A DNA stretch of 64,000 nucleotides from Coprobacter tertius (lineage in GTDB: Bacteria; Bacteroidota; Bacteroidia; Bacteroidales; Coprobacteraceae). Positions 52,557 to 61,868 of the stretch are shown here, piece by piece. The stretch's first letter is position 1. Each line of letters begins with the position of its first letter. The notes under the pieces were generated by a model, which saw only the letters and a list, made by a program, of their open reading frames with translations, had not been told where the DNA came from and ran no database searches. The stretch is from NCBI RefSeq assembly GCF_024330105.1, contig NZ_JANDHW010000003.1:248001-312000 (forward strand), in the 5' to 3' direction. Made by a program: the position numbers and the translations under genes.

Positions 52557-54269
52557 TCAATTGGCTTTCTGAGAAATCGGGTATTCAACTTTATCGCAGG
52601 TGAACCTATAATTTAGGGTAAAGTCCATAGTAGCGCCGCCGAAATTGTCTAAGTGTTTGGTGAGTCTTTCAAAAGGCCTTTCTGTCTGTTGCACCGGTTT
52701 CCAGACGTTATTTGTTTTATCGAACTCGAATTCCTGTAACAATGTAAAGTCGTTTTCATCCATTTGATCTCCCGTTTTATAGGTCTGATTTTTTACATAG
52801 AATTGAGTTTCGATACGAATGCGTGCGTCACTTGGTACCATTAAAAGTGAAATTGATTTATGAATGGGATAAAGGGCTCCAGTATTTTTGGTATTTAAAA
52901 TTTGGGGTGATTCTATTAATTGTCTATCTTTTTTTTCTCCGTTATTTAAAATGGTTGATACAATGACTTTTTTTAATATCATTGCTGAATAATTCGATAT
53001 TTTCCTTTTAGATTGTGGTGCGGGCATATATGCTTCAAAAACATCTATAATTACATTATTAATTGGTTTTTCAGGTAAAACTTTTTGAGTAGTTACATTA
53101 TATTCAAGTGTGTTACTGAGCCGTACGGTACTGTTGTCGAGCAGGTGCGAGAGCATGTAAGAGATGGGTACGCCTATATTGTGTGAGGAAACGACGGCGC
53201 CTTCGGTGACGAAATTGCGGAGTTTTTCATAATTTCCGAATACGGTTTCCGAACCGGCGACAGGGTCGCCGCCGATCTGTATCATTGTACATTTAGCTTC
53301 GTTAAAGGTTTGTTTCTGGTCTATGGACGTCTCTGCATTTTGTCCCGCAAATGCGGCCCTCACGGCCAGCTCGAGAGCGCGGCGGCTGACGTTCGACTCG
53401 TAAAGTATTATATAGGATTCTCCGTAAGAGACCGAACTCACGTAACAGATGGGGTTTCCCGGAGCGGTATCATCTTTCAGGTCTTCGGTGGTGATCTCCT
53501 CGGTGAAGACTCCCTTATATCCGGGTTCGGCGGGTTCGTATGTGATAGAGAAATAGATTCGGTCGAGTTTTACCGCTACGTAGTTTTTATTTTTATCCCA
53601 GTTTCCGAACTTTTGTCGGAGGGCCGGAGTCCATAATTTCAGGTTTAAACCGAGTTTCAGGGCCATTTCTTCGGGTGAAGTAACCGGCTCTATCGTAAAC
53701 TCGGTGCGGGCAGGAGAAGAACTTACGTGTTTTTCTATTAATTCTTCTATGGCCAGATCAGTCCGTACACTGCTCATTTGGGTATCTACATACCAATTGT
53801 CCATATCCTCCTTATTTTCGGTAAGAGATAGGTAAATGCATCCTTTTTTCCGCTTGCTGTATATGGGAATGCCGTTGGGAATGCCGTCGATTAACGATTT
53901 GCCCTGTATGAGGGCGCCGGGCCAGAGAATGTCCCGGGGGTCGAGGGTGACAAACTCCATGAGGTTATCGATAATACTATGATGTTCAGTGGTTATTACA
54001 GAATACCCTAGGTATTCGTCTCCACTTAGATCATCTTTAACCCACTCAATCTTATCCGACTTTTTTTCGTCGAGTAATATAACCGTATTTTTTTCGGGTA
54101 AAGTCTCTATATGCCCGGCATCTTGTATCAATTTGCCGACTTCGTCTATCATTTCGGTCGGTGGGTTGTTAAACTCTACGTTTTTATCGTCTTTATCGTG
54201 ACATCCGCAGAGTATTGCCAGGCAGAGAATGGCAGTTGTTATTAATGGGATTTGTTTTTTCATTTTCAT
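52557..54269 (-). CDS. CDC-like (CDCL) pore-forming lipoprotein, copy A (last gene)
   Basis: The 570-residue lipoprotein has its lipobox L-C-G-C at Cys23, then H-D-K-D-D. The core of cholesterol-dependent cytolysins is clear: W-P-G-A-L at 116-120, I-P-I-Y-S-K-R-K, V-A-V-K-L-D-R-I-Y-F-S-I, Y-V-S-S-V-S-Y-G at 276-283, I-G-G-D-P at 332-336, G-V-P-I-S-Y at 366-371 and L-D-N-S-T-V at 377-382. From 404 on a domain-4-like beta-sandwich follows, longer than in CDCs and without the undecapeptide, so cholesterol is not the expected target. The motif is Y-G-E, not Y-G-R. The start overlaps the stop of the gene upstream in TAATG. Confidence 0.85.
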   Translation of the reverse strand: MKMKKQIPLITTAILCLAILCGCHDKDDKNVEFNNPPTEMIDEVGKLIQDAGHIETLPEKNTVILLDEKKSDKIEWVKDDLSGDEYLGYSVITTEHHSIIDNLMEFVTLDPRDILWPGALIQGKSLIDGIPNGIPIYSKRKKGCIYLSLTENKEDMDNWYVDTQMSSVRTDLAIEELIEKHVSSSPARTEFTIEPVTSPEEMALKLGLNLKLWTPALRQKFGNWDKNKNYVAVKLDRIYFSITYEPAEPGYKGVFTEEITTEDLKDDTAPGNPICYVSSVSYGESYIILYESNVSRRALELAVRAAFAGQNAETSIDQKQTFNEAKCTMIQIGGDPVAGSETVFGNYEKLRNFVTEGAVVSSHNIGVPISYMLSHLLDNSTVRLSNTLEYNVTTQKVLPEKPINNVIIDVFEAYMPAPQSKRKISNYSAMILKKVIVSTILNNGEKKDRQLIESPQILNTKNTGALYPIHKSISLLMVPSDARIRIETQFYVKNQTYKTGDQMDENDFTLLQEFEFDKTNNVWKPVQQTERPFERLTKHLDNFGGATMDFTLNYRFTCDKVEYPISQKAN

Positions 54270-55981
54270 TAATTTTTTTCAGGAATGGGGTAGGTAATAC
54301 CATCACAGTAGAATCGGTAGTTGAGGGTAAAGTCCATAGTAGCGCCTCCGAAATTGTCGATGTGTTTGGAGAGTCTTTCAAAAGGCCGTTCCGTCTGTTG
54401 CACCGGTTTCCAGACGTTATTTGTTTTATCGAATTCAAATTCCTGCATCAGCGTAAATTCATCTTCATCTTCCTGCGTACCCGGTCGATAGGTTTTATTT
54501 TTTGCATAGAATTGAGCCTTGATGCGGATACGGGATTGTTTGTCAACTTTTTGGAATAAAATTGTACGATATATTGAAAAATCAGCTCCAGTATTGATTG
54601 TACTTAATGTGGCTGGTTTAGGAAACAGGTACTTGAAATTATTAATATTTCCGATACTATCGATTTCAGATATATTTACTGCTTTTAAAGTGATGACAGA
54701 ATAATTCGATATTTTTCTTTTCGATTGAGGAGCAGGCATATAGGCATTAAATATATCGATCATCACATCATTTTTTTGTTTTTGTGGTAAAAAATTTGGG
54801 GTAGTAACATTGTATTCAAGGGTGTTGCTGAGTCGTACGGTACTGTTGTCGAGCAGGTGCGAGAGCATGTAAGAGATGGGAACCCCGATATTGTGTGAGG
54901 AAACGATGGCGCCTTCGGTGACGAAATTGTGGAGTTTTTCATAATTTCCGAATACGGTCTCGAGGCCGGCGTCAGGGTCGCCGCCGATCTGTACCATTTT
55001 GCATTTGGCCTCGTTAAAAGTTTGGGTGCGATCGATACCTCCTACTACTTTATTCCCCGTGAAGGCGGCTTGTACTGCTAATTCAAGGGATTGACGGCTC
55101 ACATTTGATTCGTAAAGCATAATGTAGGATTCTCCGTAAGAGACCGAGCTCACGTAGCAGATGGGGTTTCCCGGAGCGGTATCATCTTTCAGGTCTTCGG
55201 TGGTGATTTTCTCGGTGAAGACTCCCTTATATCCGGGTTCGGCAGGTTCGTATGCGATGGAGAAATATATTCGGTCGAGTTTTACCGCTACGTAGTTTTT
55301 ATTTTTGTCCCAGTTTCCGAACTTTTGTCGGATGATCGGAGTCCATAATTTCAGGTTTAAACCGAGTTTCAGGGTCATTTCTTCGGGTGAAGTAACCGGC
55401 TCTATCGTAAACTCGGTGCGGGCAGGAGAAGGACTTACGTGTTTTTCTATTAATTCTTCTATGGCCAGATCGGTCCGTACACTGCTCATTTGGGTATCTA
55501 CATACCAATTGTCCATATCCTCCTTATTTTCGGTAAGAGATAGGTAAATGCATCCTTTTTTCCGCTTGCTGTATATGGGAATGCCGTCGGGAATGCCGTC
55601 GGTCAACGATTTGCCCTGTATCAGGGCGCCGGGCCAGAAGAAATCCGAAGGAGTAAATGTGACATATTCCTCGAGATTATTGGTTGTGTTGTGGCGTGTT
55701 GTGGTTTTATAAGAATACCCTTTATATAGATTTCCGTTTATATCATCTTTAATCCATTCTGCTTTATCCGACTTTTCATCGTCTAGTAATATAACCGTAT
55801 TTTTTTCGGGTAAAGTCTCTATATGCCCGGCATCTTGTATCAATTTGCCGACTTCGTCTATCATTTCGGTCGGTGGGTTGTTAAACTCTACGTTTTTATC
55901 GTCTTTATCGTGACATCCGCAGAGTATTGCCAGGCAGAGAATGGCAGATGTTATTAATGGGATTTGTTTTTTCATTTTCAT
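54269..55981 (-). CDS. CDC-like (CDCL) pore-forming lipoprotein, copy B
   Basis: The 570 residues are nearly identical to copy A over the first 65 residues and over most of the core. The same signatures (W-P-G-A-L, Y-G-E, I-G-G-D-P, G-V-P-I-S-Y) are present. The region after Y-M-P-A-P-Q-S-K-R-K-I-S-N-Y-S differs strongly from A for about 60 residues, then similarity returns (F-E-F-D-K-T-N-N-V-W-K-P-V-Q-Q). The C-terminus is Y-R-F-Y-C-D-G-I-T-Y-P-I-P-E-K-N, like copies C, D and F. TAATG overlaps couple it to both neighbours. Confidence 0.85.
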   Translation of the reverse strand: MKMKKQIPLITSAILCLAILCGCHDKDDKNVEFNNPPTEMIDEVGKLIQDAGHIETLPEKNTVILLDDEKSDKAEWIKDDINGNLYKGYSYKTTTRHNTTNNLEEYVTFTPSDFFWPGALIQGKSLTDGIPDGIPIYSKRKKGCIYLSLTENKEDMDNWYVDTQMSSVRTDLAIEELIEKHVSPSPARTEFTIEPVTSPEEMTLKLGLNLKLWTPIIRQKFGNWDKNKNYVAVKLDRIYFSIAYEPAEPGYKGVFTEKITTEDLKDDTAPGNPICYVSSVSYGESYIMLYESNVSRQSLELAVQAAFTGNKVVGGIDRTQTFNEAKCKMVQIGGDPDAGLETVFGNYEKLHNFVTEGAIVSSHNIGVPISYMLSHLLDNSTVRLSNTLEYNVTTPNFLPQKQKNDVMIDIFNAYMPAPQSKRKISNYSVITLKAVNISEIDSIGNINNFKYLFPKPATLSTINTGADFSIYRTILFQKVDKQSRIRIKAQFYAKNKTYRPGTQEDEDEFTLMQEFEFDKTNNVWKPVQQTERPFERLSKHIDNFGGATMDFTLNYRFYCDGITYPIPEKN

Positions 55982-57690
55982 TAATTTTTTTCAGGAATGG
56001 GGTAGGTAATACCATCACAGTAGAATCGATAGTTGAGGGTAAAGTCCATAGTAGCGCCGCCGAAATTTTCGATGTATTTCGTAAGTTTCTCGAAGGCATT
56101 AGAGTTTTGTTGCACGGGTCTCCATACGTTTTTATTTTTATCGAATTCAAATTCCTGTATCAGCGTAAATTCATCCTCCTTCTCTTGCGTACTCGGTCGA
56201 TAGGTTTTATTTATCGCGTAGAATTGAACCTCAATGCGGATACGTGCATCTTTAGGAACATTTTTAGTTATAAAAGTTTTATGTATAGGAATATTAGCAC
56301 CGGTGTTTTTAGTATTACATGTAATGGGGGATTCAATAAAATCATCTACGACATTTGTACCGCCACTATTTTTTATGATAGTTATATTTACTGCTCTTAA
56401 AATCATGGCAGAATAATTAGAAATTTCCCGTTTCGATTGCGGCGGCGACATAATCGCTTCATGAATATCGATAACGACGTCATTGTTTGGTTCTTCCGGT
56501 AAGAAGGTTTGGGTAGTGACATCGTACTCGAGGGCATTGCTGAGCCGCACGGTACTGTTATCGAGCAGGTGCGAGAGTTTGTAAGAGATGGGAACCCCGA
56601 TATTGTGGGCGGAAACGATGGCGCCTTCGGTGACGAATTTATGCAGTTTTTCGTAATCGCCGAAAACGGTCTCGAGGCCGGCGACAGGGTCGCCGCCAAG
56701 CTGTACCATTTTGCATTTGGCCTCGTTAAAGGTTTGTTTCCGGTCTATGGACGTTTCTGCATTTTGTCCCGCAAATGCGGCCCTCACGGCCAGCTCGAGA
56801 GTGCGGCGGCTGTCGTTCGACTCGTAAAGTATTATATAGGATTCTCCGTAAGAGACCGAACTCACGTAGCAGATGGGGTTTCCCGGAGCGGTATCATCTT
56901 TCAGGTCTTCGGTGGCGATCTCTTCGGTGAATACTCCCTTATATCCGGGTTCGGCGGGTTCGTATGCGATGGAGAAATATATTCGGTCGAGTTTTACCGC
57001 TACGTAGTTTTTATTTTTGTCCCAGTTTCCGAACTTTTGTCGGATGATTGGAGTCCATAATTTCAGGTTTAAACCGAGTTTCAGGGTCATTTCTTCGGGT
57101 GAAGTAACCGGCTCTATCGTAAACTCGGTGCGGGCAGGAGAAGAACTTACGTGTTTTTCTATTAATTCTTCTATGGCCAGATCGGTCCGTACACTGCTCA
57201 TTTGGGTATCTACATACCATTTATCCATATCTTCTTTGCTTTCCATCAATGACAGACTTAAACGGCCGGGTTTCCGCTTGCTGTATATGGGTATGCCGGC
57301 GGGAATGCCGTCGGTCAACGATTTGCCCTGTATGAGGGCGCCGGGCCAGAGAATATCCCAGGGGTCGAGGGTGACGAACTCCATGGGGTTATCTACAATG
57401 CTGTGGTGTGTTGTGGTTTTATAGGAATACCCCATATATTTTGATCCTGATGCCTCGTCACGGTACTGTACCAGTTTATCCGACTTTACTTCACTTACCA
57501 GCATCGTGGTATTTTTTTCGGGCAAAGCGGCGATACGTCCTGCCTTTTCGATCAGTTCGTCGACAGCGGTCTGCTGCGGGTTCGTGTCCGGATTATTTTT
57601 ATCGGTATTATCCTTGTCGTTGCAGGCAGAGAATACAGTTATGCAGAGAACAATGCTGATGAGTAAATGTAGTTTAGTTTTCATTTTCAT
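55981..57690 (-). CDS. CDC-like (CDCL) pore-forming lipoprotein, copy C
   Basis: The 569-residue lipoprotein (lipobox F-S-A-C followed by N-D-K-D-N) belongs with D by its N-terminal 60 residues, which differ from A and B. The core is again conserved, with W-P-G-A-L, Y-G-E, L-G-G-D-P and G-V-P-I-S-Y. The C-terminal domain carries its own version of the variable patch (V-N-I-T-I-I-K-N-S-G-G). Long runs of near-identical bases shared with A, B and D point to recent duplication or gene conversion. TAATG overlaps lie on both sides. Confidence 0.85.
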   Translation of the reverse strand: MKMKTKLHLLISIVLCITVFSACNDKDNTDKNNPDTNPQQTAVDELIEKAGRIAALPEKNTTMLVSEVKSDKLVQYRDEASGSKYMGYSYKTTTHHSIVDNPMEFVTLDPWDILWPGALIQGKSLTDGIPAGIPIYSKRKPGRLSLSLMESKEDMDKWYVDTQMSSVRTDLAIEELIEKHVSSSPARTEFTIEPVTSPEEMTLKLGLNLKLWTPIIRQKFGNWDKNKNYVAVKLDRIYFSIAYEPAEPGYKGVFTEEIATEDLKDDTAPGNPICYVSSVSYGESYIILYESNDSRRTLELAVRAAFAGQNAETSIDRKQTFNEAKCKMVQLGGDPVAGLETVFGDYEKLHKFVTEGAIVSAHNIGVPISYKLSHLLDNSTVRLSNALEYDVTTQTFLPEEPNNDVVIDIHEAIMSPPQSKREISNYSAMILRAVNITIIKNSGGTNVVDDFIESPITCNTKNTGANIPIHKTFITKNVPKDARIRIEVQFYAINKTYRPSTQEKEDEFTLIQEFEFDKNKNVWRPVQQNSNAFEKLTKYIENFGGATMDFTLNYRFYCDGITYPIPEKN

Positions 57691-59396
57691 TAATTTTTTT
57701 CAGGAATGGGGTAGGTAATACCATCACAGTAGAATCGGTAGTTGAGGGCAAAGTCCATAGTAGCGCCACCGAAATTGTCTAAGTGTTTGGTGAGTTTTTC
57801 GAAGGGGTGCGGGGTTTGTTGCACCGGTTTCCACACATTTTTGTTCTTATCGAACTCGAATTCTTGCGTTAGCGTAAATTCCCACTCTTCCATTTCCTTA
57901 TCCAGTTTATAGGTCTGGTTTTTCACGTAGAACAGAGTTTCTATACTAATACGGGAATCTTTAGGAACGCCTGTAAATGTAAAATTTCTAAATATGGGAA
58001 TATTTGCGCCGTTATTTTTAGTATTTTGATGAATAGGGGACACAATCATAGTTTTTTTTCTTTCAACATTATCCTCACTTCTTGTACATATATTTACCTC
58101 TTTTAAGATCATTTTGGAGTAATTAGAAATTTCCCGTTTCGATTGCGGTGCAGGCATAACTGCGTCATAAATATCGATAGTAACATCATTGCTTGGTATT
58201 TCCGGTAAGTAAGTCTGGTTAGTGACTTCGTACTCGAGGGTATTGCTGAGCCACACGGTACTGTTATCGATCAGATGCGAGATTTTGTAAGAGATGGGAA
58301 CCCCGATATTGTGGGCGGAAACGACGGCGCCTTCGGCGACGAACTTGTTGAGTTTTTCGTAATCGCCGAAAACGGTCTCGAGGCCGGCGACAGCGCCGCC
58401 GCCGAGTTGCACCATTTTGCATCCGGCCTCGTTAAAGGTTAGTTTCGGGTCTGAGGATCCGGTTATAATTTGGCCGGCAACTGCGGCTTTCACCGCCATC
58501 TCGAGAGTATTCCTGCTGACGCTCGACTCGTAAAGTGTTATATAGGATTCTCCGTAAGAGACCGAACTCACGTAGCAGATGGGGTTTCCCGGAGCGGTAT
58601 CATCTTTCAGGTCTTCGGTGGTGATTTCCTCGGTGAAGACTCCCTTATACCCGGGTTCAGCGGGTTCGTATGCGATAGAAAAATAGATTCGGTCGAGTTT
58701 TACCGCTACGTAGTTTTTATTTTTATCCCAGTTTCCGAACTTTTGTCGGAGGACCGGAGTCCATAATTTCAGGTTTAAACCGAGTTTCAGGGCCATTTCT
58801 TCGGGTGAAGTAACCGGCTCTATCGTAAACTCGGTGCGGGCAGGAGAAGGACTTACGTGTTTTTCTATTAATTCTTCTATGGCCAGATCAGTCCGTACAC
58901 TGCTCATTTGGGTATCTACATACCATTTATCCATATCTTCTTTGTTTTCCATCAATGACAGACTTAAACGGCCGGGTTTGCGCTTGCTGTATATGGGTAT
59001 GCCGGCGGGAATGCCGTCAGTCAACGATTTTCCCTGTATGAGGGCGCCGGGCCAGAGGATATCCCAGGGATCGAGGGTGACGAACTCCATGGGATTATCT
59101 ACGATGCTGTGGCGCGTGGTGGTTTTATAAGAATACCCTTTATATGTTAATCCTGAGATATCATCCTGATATTTTTCCAGTTTATCCGACTTTTTTTCGT
59201 CGAGTAATATAACCGTATTTTTTTCGGGCAAAGCGGCGATACGTCCTGCCTTTTCGATCAGTTCGCCGACAGCGGTCTGTTGCGGGTTCGTATCCGGATT
59301 ATTTTTATCGGTATTATCCTTGTCATTGCAGGCTGAGAATACCGTTAAACACATTAATATTCCTAAGAATGAGTATAATTTATATTTCACATTCAT
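57690..59396 (-). CDS. CDC-like (CDCL) pore-forming lipoprotein, copy D
   Basis: I chose the ATG at 59396 (MNVKYKLYSF, then a good signal peptide with F-S-A-C); a longer frame begins at 59432. The start then overlaps the end of the stand-alone domain gene by 17 bases. The core is as in A to C with Y-G-E. The segment after the motif (S-V-S-R-N-T-L-E-M-A-V-K-A-A-V-A-G) and the L-G-G-G-A-V replacement of L-G-G-D-P are particular to this copy. The C-terminal domain has its own variable patch. Confidence 0.85.
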   Translation of the reverse strand: MNVKYKLYSFLGILMCLTVFSACNDKDNTDKNNPDTNPQQTAVGELIEKAGRIAALPEKNTVILLDEKKSDKLEKYQDDISGLTYKGYSYKTTTRHSIVDNPMEFVTLDPWDILWPGALIQGKSLTDGIPAGIPIYSKRKPGRLSLSLMENKEDMDKWYVDTQMSSVRTDLAIEELIEKHVSPSPARTEFTIEPVTSPEEMALKLGLNLKLWTPVLRQKFGNWDKNKNYVAVKLDRIYFSIAYEPAEPGYKGVFTEEITTEDLKDDTAPGNPICYVSSVSYGESYITLYESSVSRNTLEMAVKAAVAGQIITGSSDPKLTFNEAGCKMVQLGGGAVAGLETVFGDYEKLNKFVAEGAVVSAHNIGVPISYKISHLIDNSTVWLSNTLEYEVTNQTYLPEIPSNDVTIDIYDAVMPAPQSKREISNYSKMILKEVNICTRSEDNVERKKTMIVSPIHQNTKNNGANIPIFRNFTFTGVPKDSRISIETLFYVKNQTYKLDKEMEEWEFTLTQEFEFDKNKNVWKPVQQTPHPFEKLTKHLDNFGGATMDFALNYRFYCDGITYPIPEKN

Positions 59397-60060
59397 GATT
59401 CGTTTCAGATATAGGGTAAATAACTTTGTCAAAGGAGAATCGGTAATATAAGGTAAAATCTATGGTCGCCCCGGCGAAATTATCTTTGTGTATCGATATT
59501 TTTTCTAAGGGATACGGAAGATTGTTTATCGGTCGCCAAGCGTTTTTATTCCTGTCGTATTCGAAATCCTGTTTCAGACGAATATCGGCTTTCTCGGTGC
59601 ATTTTGCGGGGTACAGGCACTTTACCTCGACATAGAATTCGATTTCGATGCGGATGAGGGCATCGGGAGGTACTTTCGAGAAAACGACCGACCGCTCGAT
59701 CGGGAAAAAGGCACCCGTATCGTTTATTCGTAACGTAAGGGGATATTTTATGATCTGTTTCTTGATTTTATAATTCCCGTTTCGGTCTAATTCCGACACG
59801 GTAACCGAAAGTAACGTAATCGATCCGTCGTCAATCGGGTGGTTATTTACTTTTCGCAAGGGCACCATATAAGCGTTGAGAACATTCACGATAACATGCT
59901 GTCCTTTTTCATCGGGCATATAATAGGGGCTGATATTGTAATTGTTGATAATACGTTTATATACTGCGCTATAATCGACCCATTGGCGAATTTGGGCAGC
60001 CGCCCCGGTAGGGGCGGCTGCTCTGTTGTTTCCGGGATTTTCTCTTTGATAGTAATTCAT
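59380..60060 (-). CDS. Stand-alone C-terminal (domain-4-like) CDCL domain
   Basis: The 226 residues from about 55 to the end align with the last 165 residues of the full-length copies: V-I-V-N-V-L-N-A-Y-M-V-P, I-R-I-E-I-E-F-Y-V, D-F-E-Y-D-R-N-K-N-A-W-R-P, N-F-A-G-A-T-I-D-F-T-L-Y-Y-R-F. There is no pore-forming core and no signal peptide. The first 30 residues (R-A-A-A-P-T-G-A-A-A) look unrelated. It could be a deletion remnant still open over its length, or a free receptor-binding or immunity domain. It is much more diverged than A, B, C, D and F are from each other. Confidence 0.65.
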   Translation of the reverse strand: MNYYQRENPGNNRAAAPTGAAAQIRQWVDYSAVYKRIINNYNISPYYMPDEKGQHVIVNVLNAYMVPLRKVNNHPIDDGSITLLSVTVSELDRNGNYKIKKQIIKYPLTLRINDTGAFFPIERSVVFSKVPPDALIRIEIEFYVEVKCLYPAKCTEKADIRLKQDFEYDRNKNAWRPINNLPYPLEKISIHKDNFAGATIDFTLYYRFSFDKVIYPISETNHECEI

Positions 60061-60099
60061 ATTTTTTTAATCGGTATTTGTTAGATGTCTCTGGTTTCA

Positions 60100-61836
60100 T
60101 TAATTTTTTTCAGGGATGGGATAGATAATGCCATCGCAATAGAAGCGGTAGTTGAGGGTAAAATCCATAGTAGCGCCGCCGAAATTTTCAATGTGTTTGG
60201 TGAGTTTCTCGAAAGGGTTCGGGTTTTGTTGCACGGGTCTCCATACGTTTTTATTTTTATCGAACTCGAAATCCTGTATCAGCGTAAACTCGTCTTCTTC
60301 CTTTTGCGTACCGGGTTTATAAGTTTGATTTATAGCGTAGAATTGGGCTTCGATACGAATTCTTGAATCATGAGGTACACTTAAATAGTTTAAAGTTTTA
60401 AATATAGGAATACTAGCGCCATTATTTTTAGTATTTTGGATATTTGGTTTCTTTACTAAATAATCGTATATTTTAGTTCCATCACTATCTAATTGATATA
60501 CATTTACTGCTCTTAAAATCATAGCCGAGTAATTAGAAATCTCCCGTTTCGATTGTGGTGGCGGCATAATTACGTCATAAATATCGATAGTGACATTATT
60601 TTTGGGCACAGCCGGTAAGAAGGTTTGGGTAGTGACATCGTATTCGAGCGTATTGCTGAGCCGCACGGTACTGTTGTCGAGCAAGTGCGAGAGTTTGTAA
60701 GAGATGGGTACGCCTATATTGTGGGCGGAAACGACGGCGCCGTCGGTGACGAACTTGCGGAGTTTTTCGTAATCGCCGAAAACGGTCTCGAGGCCGGCGA
60801 CAGGGTCGCCGCCGAGCTGTACCATTTTGCATTTGGCCTCGTTAAAGGTTTGTTTTCGGTCTACCGATGCGCTTGCTTCTTGACCGGCAAATGCGGCTTT
60901 CACGGCCAGCTCGAGGGTGCGGCGGCTTTCCCTCGACTCGTAGAGCATAATATACGAGCGGCCGTAAGAGACCGAACTCACGTAACAGATGGGATTATCG
61001 GGGCCGGTGTAATATTTGAGGTCGAGCGGGGTAATGTCGTCGGTAAAGGTGCCCACTATACCGCCGTCGGGCCCTTCGTAGGCCATGGTAAAAAAGATCT
61101 GGTTGAGTTTTACCGCCACGTAGCTTTTGCTGTCGCTCCAGTTGCCGCCGAAATTCTGGTTGAGTTTGCTGCCGAAAAGTTTCAGGTTTACCCCCAATTT
61201 CAGCGCCATTTCCTCGACCGAAGTTACGGTTTCTATCTCGAAGGCGGTCCGTGCCGGGTTGGCGTTGAGATGTTTCTCGAGCAGCTCGTTCATCGCCTGG
61301 GTAACGAAGGCTCCGCTCAGGGGTACCTCTTTGTACCAGGTATCCATATTCTGGTTACCCGAAACGAGGGAGAGATAGATTCTGCCCGGTTTCCGCTTGC
61401 TGAAGATGGGGATGCTGGCGGGGATACCGTCGGTCAACGATTTACCCTGTATCAAGGCGCCGGGCCAGAGAATGTCCCAGGGATCGAGGGTGACGAACTC
61501 CATGGGGTTATTCACGATGCTGTGGTGCGTGGTGGTTTTATAGGAATATCCTTTATATTTTAAACCAGATGCTTCATCGGTATAATAATCCAGTTTATCC
61601 GACTTTGCTGAATCAACCAGTGTCGTGATATTTTTTTCGGGCAAGGTGGCGATGCGGCCTGCCTTTACGATGAGATCGGCCACGGCCTCCTGATTGGGAT
61701 TCATGGGCGGTAGCGGTTCCTCTTCCGGGTCTACCGGCTGTTCTTTGATGATAATGGTCTCTTTTTCGTGACAACTAAAAAATGCGGTTATCGTACAAAA
61801 AGCGATAAGGGCGGCAATTAAAAAATTCTTGTTCAT
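60100..61836 (-). CDS. CDC-like (CDCL) pore-forming lipoprotein, copy F
   Basis: The 578-residue lipoprotein (lipobox F-F-S-C, then H-E-K-E-T) has a Pro/Glu-rich linker (P-V-D-P-E-E-E-P-L-P-P) after the anchor. The core has W-P-G-A-L, N-Q-I-F-F-T-M-A-Y, Y-V-S-S-V-S-Y-G-R, L-G-G-D-P and G-V-P-I-S-Y. The Arg of Y-G-R is the classical CDC residue, unlike A to D. The domain-1/3 part is distinct from A to D, while the C-terminal domain is close to C. It lies 32 bases after copy G. Confidence 0.85.
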   Translation of the reverse strand: MNKNFLIAALIAFCTITAFFSCHEKETIIIKEQPVDPEEEPLPPMNPNQEAVADLIVKAGRIATLPEKNITTLVDSAKSDKLDYYTDEASGLKYKGYSYKTTTHHSIVNNPMEFVTLDPWDILWPGALIQGKSLTDGIPASIPIFSKRKPGRIYLSLVSGNQNMDTWYKEVPLSGAFVTQAMNELLEKHLNANPARTAFEIETVTSVEEMALKLGVNLKLFGSKLNQNFGGNWSDSKSYVAVKLNQIFFTMAYEGPDGGIVGTFTDDITPLDLKYYTGPDNPICYVSSVSYGRSYIMLYESRESRRTLELAVKAAFAGQEASASVDRKQTFNEAKCKMVQLGGDPVAGLETVFGDYEKLRKFVTDGAVVSAHNIGVPISYKLSHLLDNSTVRLSNTLEYDVTTQTFLPAVPKNNVTIDIYDVIMPPPQSKREISNYSAMILRAVNVYQLDSDGTKIYDYLVKKPNIQNTKNNGASIPIFKTLNYLSVPHDSRIRIEAQFYAINQTYKPGTQKEEDEFTLIQDFEFDKNKNVWRPVQQNPNPFEKLTKHIENFGGATMDFTLNYRFYCDGIIYPIPEKN

Positions 61837-61868
61837 GATTTTAAAGATATTTAATATTATAATGTTAA

